Source: Paenibacillus sp.
Lineage (GTDB): Bacteria; Bacillota; Bacilli; Paenibacillales; Paenibacillaceae
Reading direction: 5' to 3'
DNA: 64,000 nucleotides
Assembly: GCA_031254035.1 (NCBI GenBank)
Contig: JAIRVF010000156.1
Location: 1 to 64,000, forward strand
The notes beneath the pieces were generated by a model. The model did no database searches and was not told the origin of the DNA. It saw only the letters and a list, made by a program, of their open reading frames with translations. A program made the translations under genes and the position numbers. Below, in pieces: positions 45,533 to 54,977 of the stretch. The stretch's first letter is position 1. Every line of letters begins with the position of its first letter.

Positions 45533-47563
45533 TTACTCCTTACTACCAAGTTTAAAGTACTTAATATTATCTTGAAGTGTGTTCGCTGTTTTAACTACAG
45601 AAGTAACGGTTTCCCCAAGCTTAGACAAAGACTCCTTCTGATCATCTGTAGCCACCATCATCGAATTTGCCTCTTGAGACGAAACATTAGAGATGTCGGC
45701 TAAGGCTTCTACAGATGCGCTGATCTCTTCAGAACCTGCAGCAAGTTCCTCAGACACACTACTTAGCTGCTGGATCTCATCATTCAATCGAGACATATTA
45801 CCCTTAATGTGAGTAAACAAGCTTTGTACTTCACGAATAAGCTCCATGCCTCCACCTACCTCAGTTTTCACAGTAGATACAGAACTCGAGGATTCTTCGA
45901 CATCTTTGGTAATATTGGAAATCATTGCAGAAATCTCTTTTGCTGCTACTTGCGTTTGTGCAGATAAATTCTTAACCTCATTCGCTACGACTGCAAAACC
46001 TTTACCATGCTCACCGGCACGTGCAGCCTCGATATTTGCATTCAAAGACAGAAGAGTTGTCTGATTAGCAATATTTGAAATAGCGGACGCAAGACTGCCA
46101 ATATTGGAGGTCCGGTCTACAAGAGTTTCAATAACTTTCGTAAGATTGGACAGGGCGCTCGAAATTCCACTCATTTGATTCACTGTGCTTTCAACAGTCT
46201 CTGCACCGAGCGTAGCTTTACGATTCGTTTCGTCTGAAATACTGCCAATTTCAGATGTGCTCATAGCAACCTCTGAAATTCCAGTAGCACTCTCTTGAAG
46301 TGCTAGAGAGACTTGGGCCGCGCTATCCTTTTGAGCTTTAGAAGAGTCTGCTACACTACGACTGGAACCTGAAATAACTTCAGATGAATTCTCTACAGTA
46401 CCGGTCTCCGTACTCAGAATCTCAGTGACATTATTAAGTGTATGGACACTTCCATAAATCTGTTCAACAAGTGCTCTTAATCGATCAAGGAGTTCCGTGT
46501 ATGCACTAGAAAGATCTCCAACTTCATCTTTAGAAGAGATCGTCATTCTAGGAACAGTGAGATCCCCAGAAGCCAGACTTTGAAGTCTAGAGGTAATTTT
46601 CCGCAAAGGCATAACGGTAGTTATTTGCAGTCTAAGAGATATAATTAGAGCAAAAATAATTGTAATCGTGATCATAGTTAAAGTGATTACAATCGTACTA
46701 CGAGTCAGTGAAGAAAGTTCTGTATCATACAATACGCCTACGGATTTCCAACCTGTAAGCTCATTTGTAGTGAAATAAAGAGTTGCCTTCTTACCATCTA
46801 CCTTCGTAGTGATCGTTCCATTTTTCTCTGAATATAGCCTTTGGTAATCTTCTCCGGTCAATTCTTCTCCGGCTTTGATGCTTGGGTGTGTCAGAATCTT
46901 ATTGTGATCATCTAAAATATATGTATAACCTTCTTTACCTATATTCATCTCATTTGCTACACTTGTCAAATATTTTGTCAATGACAAGTTCACGCACATC
47001 ACTGCTTTTCCATCATCCGTTGCTTTAGCGACGGATACCACTACATTCTGCGATGCTAAAGAAACATAAGGAGCGGACAAAATTACTTTCCCTTTATTCT
47101 CCATTGCTTTCTTATACCACTCACGAGTTCGTCCGTCATAGTCTTTAGAGAGCTTGCTTTGAGGCTCCATGACAAACAAACCGTCTTGCGTCTCTAAACC
47201 TATGACCTCAGTGTCATCCGTATGTACAGATTTGAACTGCTTAAATAGTGCTTGTATTTCTGGCTTTGATGCAATAAATAACTCATTATCTAGAATCAAC
47301 CCATCATACATATCGGGTCTGATCGATCTTGTAAGAATATCCGTGTCTCTCATAATTGGTTGTACAACGCGATCAACCAGAAAGTTCAAATTATCCACTT
47401 GGGTTATAGCGGCATCTTGCAACTCGCCTGAAAGAGAATTTCTAGATGTCATGTAAGAAAAAAATCCGATAAGCACACTTGGCAATAAAACCATCGCCAT
47501 GAAGGCAAGAAATAGTTTTCTACCGATACCTCTAGTTAATGAACGGCCAAAATTATTAAGCAT
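45533..47563 (-). CDS. Methyl-accepting chemotaxis protein with dCache-type sensor
   Basis: Chemoreceptor of 676 aa. Span 1 (about 16-38), an extracellular double-Cache sensor (about 40-285; contains YDGRTREWYKKAMENKGKVI and YTYILDDHNKILTHPSIKAG, the usual small-molecule-binding pattern), span 2 (about 290-312), HAMP, and a signalling coiled coil with the conserved hairpin QTTLLSLNANIEAARAGEHG. Such Cache sensors often bind amino acids or organic acids. It precedes alsD by 39 bp, so the two may be co-transcribed. No other chemotaxis gene is near. Confidence 0.93.
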   Translation of the reverse strand: MLNNFGRSLTRGIGRKLFLAFMAMVLLPSVLIGFFSYMTSRNSLSGELQDAAITQVDNLNFLVDRVVQPIMRDTDILTRSIRPDMYDGLILDNELFIASKPEIQALFKQFKSVHTDDTEVIGLETQDGLFVMEPQSKLSKDYDGRTREWYKKAMENKGKVILSAPYVSLASQNVVVSVAKATDDGKAVMCVNLSLTKYLTSVANEMNIGKEGYTYILDDHNKILTHPSIKAGEELTGEDYQRLYSEKNGTITTKVDGKKATLYFTTNELTGWKSVGVLYDTELSSLTRSTIVITLTMITITIIFALIISLRLQITTVMPLRKITSRLQSLASGDLTVPRMTISSKDEVGDLSSAYTELLDRLRALVEQIYGSVHTLNNVTEILSTETGTVENSSEVISGSSRSVADSSKAQKDSAAQVSLALQESATGISEVAMSTSEIGSISDETNRKATLGAETVESTVNQMSGISSALSNLTKVIETLVDRTSNIGSLASAISNIANQTTLLSLNANIEAARAGEHGKGFAVVANEVKNLSAQTQVAAKEISAMISNITKDVEESSSSVSTVKTEVGGGMELIREVQSLFTHIKGNMSRLNDEIQQLSSVSEELAAGSEEISASVEALADISNVSSQEANSMMVATDDQKESLSKLGETVTSVVKTANTLQDNIKYFKLGSKE

Positions 47564-47728
47564 CTTCGTTCCTCCAAGTATTAGTTCGTTTTATATATTA
47601 TTACAATCAATCTAACAGATATGAACTTTTGCTATTCTTGCTTCATTTTAAGTTGTCGATAAAACTTCCCCCTCCGCAAAGTCATCTCCTAGTAAGTTTT
47701 ATTTTAGTATGTATTTATAAAATTTATT

Positions 47729-47760
47729 AAGGAGTTAAGATAGATTCTTAACTCCTTTAA
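47729..47760 (-). terminator. Terminator of the Ig-like repeat protein gene
   Basis: AAGGAGTTAAGA and TCTTAACTCCTT form a perfect 12-bp stem around a 5-base loop, followed on the minus strand by AT-rich sequence. It lies 25 bases after the stop codon. Confidence 0.7.
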
Positions 47761-47784
47761 AATATTACAAATAATTAAATTTCT

Positions 47785-50169
47785 TTATTTTACTTCCACG
47801 ATCACACGGGTGGACATACCCCCGAATGTAACGGTGAGCGTAGTTTTGCCTTTGCCTGTCGCTTTAACCACACCGTCTTTTACGGTTGCCGTCAGAATGC
47901 GCGAAGATTTCCACAGGGCCGGCTTCGATACGTCCGATTCGCTTCCGTCATGGTAAGTCGCGGTCGCAACCAGATTAGCGGTTTGACCAACGCTCATATT
48001 TAAATAGACTTCATTGGTTTGGAGATATTTCAAAATGTTCACGTCTACCGGAATACGGATGGATTTACTGCCGTATTTGGCTGTTACCGTTGTTTTACCG
48101 CTGCCAATAGCCGTAATTTTTCCGCCTGCCACGGAAGCCACCTTGTAATTGGAGGTGCTCCAATCTGCTTTCGCGCTGATGTCTTTGGTGGAACCATCAC
48201 TGAAAGTTGCCGTAATAGCAACAGTAGCCGTTTTATCTTTTGCGCTTGCGGTCGTCTTTAAGGATACGAAGTTTACGTCCGCTTCAATTTTCGAGATGAC
48301 ATCGACTTCGATCTGCACGGAGACTCTCTTGCCGCCATATTCCGCCGTAATCGTTGCTTTACCGCTGTTCATACCCGTAACGACACCCTCGCCGTCCACG
48401 CTTACGATCGAAGCACTGCTCGACTTCCAGGTTGCTCTCTTGTTCAAGCTATCTGGAGAGTTGAGATCATTCACAGCCTGCAGATCAATTTTCTTTTTCT
48501 CGCCCTTGGACATGATAATCAGGCTTTGCGGAGACGTCAAATCGGTTACGAGACCAACCTCAACGGTCATTGTATATGTTTTACCGTCATATTTGGCCGT
48601 AATCGTAGCTGTACCTGAGCTGACGCCGGTAATAACGCCTTTTCCATCTACCTTCGCTACGGCATCCTTGCTGGAGCTCCATTCAGCTTTATCGGTTACT
48701 TCCTCCACAGGCTTACCTGCACCGTAGTCAAGTACGACTTTTGCTTCATACATTCCATCCAACTTCAATGAAACCTTTTTCGAGGAAAGTTCAATTTTCA
48801 GAGGTATGTCCACCGCCACATGGGTTGTCACGGTTACACCGCCGTATGTTGCACTAATGTCTGCTTCACCTTTTTTGTAGGCAATCACCATGCCATTCGA
48901 CACGTATACAACATCTTCCTTGTTGGATTTCCACTCCGCCTTGTTTTGCACTTTCTCAGTTTCACCGTTTGCATAGGTTGCAGTCAATTCGAGCTGCTGC
49001 GTTTTCGTGCCGTTCAGGCTCAAAGCCACTTTCTCCATCATATCGAGATTGCGTGGAACATCAACGTCCACATTGATCGTTACGCTCTTGTCACCGTATT
49101 GGGCTGTAATAACAGCCTTACCCGCTGCATTTGCCGTAACCGCACCTTGCTTAACGAAGGCTACTTTCTCGTTGTTGGATATCCAAACAGCATCTTTCGT
49201 AATGTCCAGCGAGCCTTTATCCGGATAAACCGCTTCCAGCTTAATCGGATTTTTCAGCGTTTCGCCTACATGCAGGAAAATATTTTGCTCACTTGCCTGC
49301 AAACGAATGGCCTTATCGACATCAACCTTGATCGTTGCTGTCTTCGTGCCGTATTTGGCCGTAATCGTTGCCGATCCCGGACCGTATGCAGTAATTTCGC
49401 CTTTCACAACATCTGCTACAGCACCATTGCTTGTGGACCATTCAGCTTGTGCCGCCACATCGTCTTTTACCTGTCCGTCTGGATAGGTTGCTTTCAGGGC
49501 AATTTTAACGGTCTTTTTCTCACTGACCAGCATCGATACTTCTGTTTGGCTTGGATCCAAACGTTTAACCAGCTCTACGTTGACCGGTATGGTTACCGTT
49601 TGTTTGCCATAGGTTGCCGTAATAGTAGCCGTACCTGAACCGATCGGCGTTACTTTACCGTTCACGACTGAAACTACGCTGCTGTCATCGACAGTCCATG
49701 CGGCTTTGTTCGAAACGTCCGCATCTACAGTGTTATCCGAGTAGGTCGCAGTCAATTGGATGGTCGGACTGTCGCCCATTTTCAGATCAAGCTTTTGCAC
49801 GTCCTTCGTAAGCGCTTTGACTTTCTTCGTCACATTGACCTGTACCGACTCGGTTTCAGTGCCATAAGTAACCGAGATGGTTGAGTTTCCTTCTGCCACT
49901 GCGGTAATCGTACCGTTATAGACAGTGGCTACCGTTTCGTTTGCACTTTTCCAAGTTGTTTTTATCGTTACATTCTCACTTGTATTATCCTTATAAATGG
50001 CCGTCGCCGTCACAGATGCCGTGTCACCAACCTCCAACGAAACCTGCGATTTCGAGAGGACCAGCTTGGACAGAGTGGCTGTTGTAGCCGCCCAAGTGAC
50101 TCCGGAGTATGCCATGCACAGTACCATTACAAGCGACATGACAAGCATCTTTTGAAGCTTCTTCTGCAA
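47785..50169 (-). CDS. Secreted protein made of nine bacterial Ig-like (Big_2) domains
   Basis: 794 aa. A signal peptide (about 1-27, ending VTWAA) is followed by nine tandem domains of about 82-86 residues. Each has the pattern of a polar strand, LxATYxDG, WSSSxxxVAxV, GxITAxGxGxATITAxYGxK and a closing V-V-V strand; examples of the core are GSGTATITATYGKQ and GPGSATITAKYGTK. No anchor, LPXTG or SLH domain is seen, so it is probably released or held by interactions. Big_2 arrays act as stalks or adhesive modules. It stands alone with its own terminator. Confidence 0.88.
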   Translation of the reverse strand: MQKKLQKMLVMSLVMVLCMAYSGVTWAATTATLSKLVLSKSQVSLEVGDTASVTATAIYKDNTSENVTIKTTWKSANETVATVYNGTITAVAEGNSTISVTYGTETESVQVNVTKKVKALTKDVQKLDLKMGDSPTIQLTATYSDNTVDADVSNKAAWTVDDSSVVSVVNGKVTPIGSGTATITATYGKQTVTIPVNVELVKRLDPSQTEVSMLVSEKKTVKIALKATYPDGQVKDDVAAQAEWSTSNGAVADVVKGEITAYGPGSATITAKYGTKTATIKVDVDKAIRLQASEQNIFLHVGETLKNPIKLEAVYPDKGSLDITKDAVWISNNEKVAFVKQGAVTANAAGKAVITAQYGDKSVTINVDVDVPRNLDMMEKVALSLNGTKTQQLELTATYANGETEKVQNKAEWKSNKEDVVYVSNGMVIAYKKGEADISATYGGVTVTTHVAVDIPLKIELSSKKVSLKLDGMYEAKVVLDYGAGKPVEEVTDKAEWSSSKDAVAKVDGKGVITGVSSGTATITAKYDGKTYTMTVEVGLVTDLTSPQSLIIMSKGEKKKIDLQAVNDLNSPDSLNKRATWKSSSASIVSVDGEGVVTGMNSGKATITAEYGGKRVSVQIEVDVISKIEADVNFVSLKTTASAKDKTATVAITATFSDGSTKDISAKADWSTSNYKVASVAGGKITAIGSGKTTVTAKYGSKSIRIPVDVNILKYLQTNEVYLNMSVGQTANLVATATYHDGSESDVSKPALWKSSRILTATVKDGVVKATGKGKTTLTVTFGGMSTRVIVEVK

Positions 50170-50371
50170 TGTAAATTCCCTCCAATTACCATTTTAATGT
50201 AGAGATCTTACTTCAAATATCGGTCAAATGTGCGCTGAATGTTAGGTCTTTTGAATGTTTTTTGGTTTTTTTCTCGGAAAATAGGGCGATTTTGCCAAAA
50301 TGGTTGCAATCCCTTTTTAGGTATATTTGCCCATTGGTAAAGTTCCTTTTCGAGTTTGGCGCGATAAAACG

Positions 50372-50417
50372 AAAAAGCTGTCCGGCAAGTAATATGATAT
50401 CACTTGCCAGACAGCCT
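50372..50417 (-). terminator. Terminator of the DsbA-like oxidoreductase gene
   Basis: On the minus strand AGGCTGTCTGGCAAGT pairs with ACTTGCCGGACAGCT around a 10-base AT-rich loop and is followed by TTTTTC, shortly after the stop codon. Confidence 0.88.
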
Positions 50418-50440
50418 GTATTACGTTTTTGCGGGCAGGA

Positions 50441-51154
50441 TTACGCCTTATCGGTTGGCATTGCGCAAGAACCGTCCTTGCACGCGAGGTCATCCCCACC
50501 ATCAACCATAGTCAATGGGTGGTCTTCCCTCCAAATATTGTCCAGCGCATTCACGAACACATCCTTCGGCTGAGCGCCAGAAATGCCGTATTTCTGGTTT
50601 ACCACGAAAAATGGCACCCCTGAGATGCCTAGCTTGGAAGATTGCCCTTCATCCTCACGGACATCCGCTTTATAAGCGTCGCTTTCAAGCATTGCGGCAG
50701 CATCCTTCGCGTCTAATCCGATCTCGCCAGCCAGTCGCGCTAGAACCGCTTGGTCGCCAAGAAGCTCCGAATCCGTAAAATAGGCTTTGAACAGACGTTC
50801 TGTCATTTCGTAACGTTTGCCGAATTCGCCTGCCCAATGCGTTAAGCGGTGCGCATCAAACGTATTCGTGGGTTTCAAAGTATCAAAATGGTAGTCCAGC
50901 CCCTCCGCCTTGGCCTGATCGGTCATATTATCGTTCATCGCCTTCGCCTTTTCGATGCTCATGCCGTATTTGGAAGCCAAAATGCTGTGCATGCTCTCCT
51001 CCGTTTCACGCGGCGCATTCGGATCGAGCTCAAAGCTTCGGAAAACCACTTCCACCTCATTTTTATGCTCAAAATTGTCCAGAGCCGCTTCAAACCGCCG
51101 TTTACCGATATAACAGAACGGACATGCAAAATCGGACCATACTTCAATTTTCAT
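50441..51154 (-). CDS. DsbA-family (FrnE-like) thioredoxin-fold oxidoreductase
   Basis: Cytoplasmic disulfide or thiol oxidoreductase, 237 aa. CPFC active site at residues 11-14 (WSDFACPFCYIGKRRFE), a helical insert typical of FrnE/2-hydroxychromene-isomerase-like DsbA proteins, and the cis-proline loop SGVPFFVVN near 185. No signal peptide. An extra C-terminal cysteine pair (ACKDGSC) may act as a second redox or metal site. It stands alone between two minus-strand genes and ends at its own terminator. Likely roles are thiol stress or polyketide-type isomerisation; the former seems more probable. Confidence 0.88.
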   Translation of the reverse strand: MKIEVWSDFACPFCYIGKRRFEAALDNFEHKNEVEVVFRSFELDPNAPRETEESMHSILASKYGMSIEKAKAMNDNMTDQAKAEGLDYHFDTLKPTNTFDAHRLTHWAGEFGKRYEMTERLFKAYFTDSELLGDQAVLARLAGEIGLDAKDAAAMLESDAYKADVREDEGQSSKLGISGVPFFVVNQKYGISGAQPKDVFVNALDNIWREDHPLTMVDGGDDLACKDGSCAMPTDKA

Positions 51155-51219
51155 TACTACTCCTCCTCAGAATAATATTGGATTGCGCTAACTGATACTT
51201 TTTCATACACAGTATAAAT

Positions 51220-51246
51220 CAAAAAGAAAGGCAGGAACTCCCGCCA
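51220..51246 (-). terminator. Terminator of the second MATE exporter gene
   Basis: GGCGGGA and TCCTGCC pair across a 2-base tip on the minus strand and are followed by TTTCTTTTTG. It lies about 100 bases after the MATE stop. Confidence 0.6.
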
Positions 51247-51341
51247 ACTAACTGTAACTTAATTACTTACATTATATAATGAGCACTTGACTTGTGCAAC
51301 TTTCAAATTGACTCCCGAGTACAAGAGCATTCAATTTCCCG

Positions 51342-52757
51342 CTAGCCCACGGTCGGTGCAGTCGCAGGAACTGACTCCGCTTCCGGCTCCATAGGCTCAA
51401 CCAGGGCATACCGCTCCCAGGCCCGGCTCTTCCAGCGAAAATACATAATCACAGCGCGTGTCCATTCATCTGCGGCAATAGCGAGCCATACCCCGGCCAA
51501 ACCGAGATGAAGGCGAAAGATGAGAAAATAGCCTAGCGGCAGTGACATACATACCATCGAGAGCAATCCCATATATACCGGAAAACGGGCATCACCTGAA
51601 GCGCGAAGAGAGTTGATGATGACAATGTTCACCGTCCGCCCCGTTTCCAACAAGATGCTGAGCAGGAGCACCTGCGCACCCATCCGGATAATCGCCGTAT
51701 TATCGGTGAACAGGCTCATCAATGGAACACGGAATGCAATAATGATCAAATCGATAACGACCGTGGCAGCCAAAGCCCATTTAACGCTCTGGAACACCCG
51801 CGTATAGGCCTCCTGGTTGTGGCGCGAACCGACATAATGGCCGACGATGATCGCTGTCCCCATCCCGATCGCCATGCTGAACAAATAAATATACATCGAA
51901 ATGTTGCCCGCATACTGCCGCGTGGCCATAGCTTCTGCGCCCAGGTAAGTTACATAAAGCGTAAAGATCAGCTGACAGACCTGGTAGACGACATTTTCAA
52001 GAGCCGACGGTATGCCGATACTGAGTATTTTACGGATGTATTCTTTGGATAGACGGATGTAAAATTGCCATTCCACTCTGACCTCCATCACGCGATACAT
52101 GAGCCAGAAGAACACGAGCAGACATGCGAGCCGACTAAACACCGTCGAAATGGCTGCGCCCTCTACACCCATTGCGGGAAAGCCCAGGTGACCGAAAATT
52201 AGCAGATAATTGCCGGCTACATGCAGTATATTCATTAGAAGGGAAACGACCATCGTTTCCTTCGTAAATCCGTGGGTTCGTATGGTGGCGGCCAGTGCAT
52301 TGATGAGTGCCTGCAGGAAGATTCCACCTCCGACAATCCGCATATACGACTGCGCATAATCGAAAATATCCCCATGCACGTTCAGCAGACGCAGCATATA
52401 TCCTCCGAATCCGAGGAAAATGACGCTCAAAATCAGACCGACAGCCAGGTTCAGCGTCAACGCATTTCCGGTTACCTTTGCTGCCTCCAACCTTTTCTTG
52501 GATCCGAGATACTGGGCAACAACGATTGCGGCCCCGCTTCCGATCACCTCAAGCAAAAGAATAGCTATCGATATAATCTGGTTGGCTGCGCCTACACCGG
52601 ACACAGCATCATCCGATACCGAGCTGATCATAAACGTATCCACGCTGCCCATAAGCATAAACAGGAACAGCTCAAGAAAGATCGGCCAGGTTAGACTTAC
52701 AAGGCTGAGTCGTTTGAATTCTGACCGTTCGGATGAGTCATTAACATATGCGGTCAT
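51342..52757 (-). CDS. MATE-family efflux transporter (second)
   Basis: 471-aa, twelve-span exporter. The first half shows SLTWPIFLELFLFMLMGSVD, TFMISSVSDDAVSGVGAANQ and GSGAAIVVAQYLGSKK; the second half has GIPSALENVVYQ and GMGTAIIVGHYVGSR. These are the repeated MATE motifs. It belongs to a different subgroup from the exporter at 21 kb (little detailed identity). No linked regulator is seen. Substrate cannot be predicted from sequence. Confidence 0.9.
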   Translation of the reverse strand: MTAYVNDSSERSEFKRLSLVSLTWPIFLELFLFMLMGSVDTFMISSVSDDAVSGVGAANQIISIAILLLEVIGSGAAIVVAQYLGSKKRLEAAKVTGNALTLNLAVGLILSVIFLGFGGYMLRLLNVHGDIFDYAQSYMRIVGGGIFLQALINALAATIRTHGFTKETMVVSLLMNILHVAGNYLLIFGHLGFPAMGVEGAAISTVFSRLACLLVFFWLMYRVMEVRVEWQFYIRLSKEYIRKILSIGIPSALENVVYQVCQLIFTLYVTYLGAEAMATRQYAGNISMYIYLFSMAIGMGTAIIVGHYVGSRHNQEAYTRVFQSVKWALAATVVIDLIIIAFRVPLMSLFTDNTAIIRMGAQVLLLSILLETGRTVNIVIINSLRASGDARFPVYMGLLSMVCMSLPLGYFLIFRLHLGLAGVWLAIAADEWTRAVIMYFRWKSRAWERYALVEPMEPEAESVPATAPTVG

Positions 52758-53150
52758 GAGTCAGAAATCACCTTTCTTCCTTACGAAAATTAACTTAAAA
52801 CAAAGGTATGTTAGCACACTTTGCTTCAAATTTCAGTCATTTCGCGAAAATTCCTTTAAAGAATTTTATAGGCTTGGAAATGCATCGCAAACCGCTCTAT
52901 TTAAGCCCCTGATGCAGGAGTCCGCCTCTCTCCAAAAACGGGTATTTAGTGAACGCTTACATTTTCATAAAAAAAGAGTTGATAATTGATAAATCATCCT
53001 CTATGATAATGTCATCAGGCCGATTGGAAAATTAAGGCACTTTAACTTTACAACATTTAACATCCTGTGAACCTTTCATTCTATGAGAATCTTCATTCTA
53101 AAAGTTAAAACGCTATAATTTTTAGAACAAATAGAAAGGTTGGTGTTTCC
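52758..53150. other. Divergent intergenic region before the second sugar operon
   Basis: No gene supported. A good -10 box TATAAT is at 53114-53119, about 32 bases before the GTG start of the first permease, but its -35 box is weak (TTCATT at 53092). A short inverted repeat (ATTCT ATG AGAAT) precedes it and could bind the LacI-type repressor of the operon. The MATE promoter must lie at the left end. Confidence 0.4.
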
Positions 53151-54044
53151 GTGACCCATCGCGAAAACAGGCGGCAGACATTTTACATGTACCTCTTCAT
53201 CTCTCCGTGGCTGATTGGTTTCCTCGTGTTTGCCTTGTACCCGATATTATCATCACTTTATTACAGCTTCACGGACTATGATATTATCCACCCACCCAAA
53301 TATATCGGGCTCGCGAATTACAACGAGATGTTTCACAATGATCTGTTCTGGAAATCCGTCGTAGTAACGTTGCGGTATACGTTTATCAGTGTGCCGATCC
53401 AGCTGCTGCTGGCGCTCGGATTTGCGCTCCTTCTCAATCAGAAGATACCGTTCCGCGGCTTTTTTCGCACCGCTATGTATTTTCCGAGCATGGTATCCGG
53501 TGTAGCGATGTCGCTCTTATGGTACTGGATTTTCAATCCGTCAATCGGCCTGTTCAACTACATGCTGTCCTGGTTCGGCATCAAAGGCCCGGCCTGGCTC
53601 ATGAGCCCGGACTATGCGCTGTATGCACTCATCATTATGTCCTTCTGGGCGGCTGGTTCAGGCATGATTTTGTTCCTGGCGGGGCTTCAAGGCGTGCCTT
53701 CCAGCCTAGTTGAAGCCGCTAAGCTTGACGGTGCGGGACGGTTTCGGATTTTCCTGAATGTGACGCTCCCCATGATTTCGCCAGTGCTGTTATTCCAGTT
53801 GATTATGGGCGTCATCGATTCCTTCCAGGTGTTTACCCAAGCCTATGTCATGACCCAAGGGGGTCCGAACTATTCAACCTGGTTTTATGTTTACAACCTG
53901 TATACCAGCGCTTTCAAGGAATACCGGGCAGGCTACTCCTCCGCTTTGGCGTGGGTGCTGCTGATCGTCGTTATGTTGTTTACGGCGCTCATCATGAAAT
54001 TTTCAAACCGTTATGTCCACTATGAAGGAGGCGGACGCAGATGA
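53151..54044 (+). CDS. Sugar ABC transporter permease (MalF/UgpA-type)
   Basis: First gene of the second sugar operon, 297 aa with six spans (the first in MYLFISPWLIGFLVFALYPI). The EAA loop is VEAAKLDGAGRFRIFLNV followed by TLPMISP. The start is GTG preceded by AAAGG. It overlaps the next permease gene by 4 bp (ATGA). Together with the following permease and lipoprotein it forms an importer of the CUT1 class that lacks a linked ATPase. The downstream kinase and GH4 enzyme point to a beta-linked disaccharide such as chitobiose or cellobiose. Confidence 0.92.
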   Translation: MTHRENRRQTFYMYLFISPWLIGFLVFALYPILSSLYYSFTDYDIIHPPKYIGLANYNEMFHNDLFWKSVVVTLRYTFISVPIQLLLALGFALLLNQKIPFRGFFRTAMYFPSMVSGVAMSLLWYWIFNPSIGLFNYMLSWFGIKGPAWLMSPDYALYALIIMSFWAAGSGMILFLAGLQGVPSSLVEAAKLDGAGRFRIFLNVTLPMISPVLLFQLIMGVIDSFQVFTQAYVMTQGGPNYSTWFYVYNLYTSAFKEYRAGYSSALAWVLLIVVMLFTALIMKFSNRYVHYEGGGRR

Positions 54045-54925
54045 GTACCATTCCGGCAGCCGGACCCACGTCTTCACCTTCCTTGGCGAAGCGCCGACGC
54101 AAAATTGATACTGTAAGCATTGCCAGCTTTATCACCCTGGTGGTCATGACCTTTCTAATGCTTCTGCCTTTGTTCTTCATGATCTCGACCTCACTGAAAT
54201 CGAAAAAGGAACTTTTGAAGTTCCCTCCGTCATTCCTGCCGGAATCATGGCAGTGGAGCAACTATAAAGATATTTTCGAGACGCTGAACTTCGGCCAAAT
54301 GTACGCTAACAGCTTAATTATTGGGGTTTTGACCGTAATTGGCACCTTGATTTCGTCAGCCTTGGCGGCATACGGTTTCGCCCGGTACCGGGGCAAAGGC
54401 AGCAACATATGGTTTATGCTGATGCTCAGCACGATGATGCTTCCTTATCCGGCAATCATGATTCCGCAGTTCATTCTCTTTTCCAAACTGAATTGGCTAG
54501 ACACGTTCCTACCGCTAGTCGTGCCAGCATTTTTCGGCTCGGCGTACAACATCTTTTTGCTGCGCCAATTCTTTTCCACGCTGCCGGATGAGCTGTTTGA
54601 CGCCGGGCGCATGGATGGCTGCAGCGAATTCCGGATGTGGCGCCAAATTGCGATGCCGCTTTCGGGCCCCGCACTTGCAACCGTTGCCATTTTTGCCTTC
54701 ATCTACAGCTGGAACGACCTCTTGACACCTGTGCTCTACTTAAGCTCATCGGATAAATTTACACTTCCGGTTGGCATGTCTTCCTTCACATCGTCGCGCT
54801 TCCGCATTCCGCCGTGGCATCTGCTCATGGTTGCCTCCGTGCTGGCCATGCTGCCGATCGTCGCCCTGTTTGCGATAGCCCAGAAACGGTTTGTGGAAGG
54901 AATTGTATTAACAGGCATCAAGTAA
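54041..54925 (+). CDS. Sugar ABC transporter permease (MalG/UgpE-type)
   Basis: 294-aa second permease of the importer, translationally coupled to the first. Six spans starting near residue 27 (FITLVVMTFLMLLPLFFMIS). The EAA loop FDAGRMDGCSEFRMWRQI is followed by AMPLSGP. A C-terminal MalG-type end (FVEGIVLTGIK) is intact. A GC-rich hairpin between this gene and the binding-protein gene could set their expression ratio, which usually favours the binding protein. Confidence 0.92.
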   Translation: MSTIPAAGPTSSPSLAKRRRKIDTVSIASFITLVVMTFLMLLPLFFMISTSLKSKKELLKFPPSFLPESWQWSNYKDIFETLNFGQMYANSLIIGVLTVIGTLISSALAAYGFARYRGKGSNIWFMLMLSTMMLPYPAIMIPQFILFSKLNWLDTFLPLVVPAFFGSAYNIFLLRQFFSTLPDELFDAGRMDGCSEFRMWRQIAMPLSGPALATVAIFAFIYSWNDLLTPVLYLSSSDKFTLPVGMSSFTSSRFRIPPWHLLMVASVLAMLPIVALFAIAQKRFVEGIVLTGIK

Positions 54926-54977
54926 AACCCCGCCGCAGCGGCGGCAAATACATCTAAATATATGGGGGATGACGTTC

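Noticed and set aside
52945..52970. CcpA cre-like site (TGAACGCTTACA)
   Set aside because: Two bases shorter than the cre consensus and far from the -10 box of the sugar operon; not convincing.
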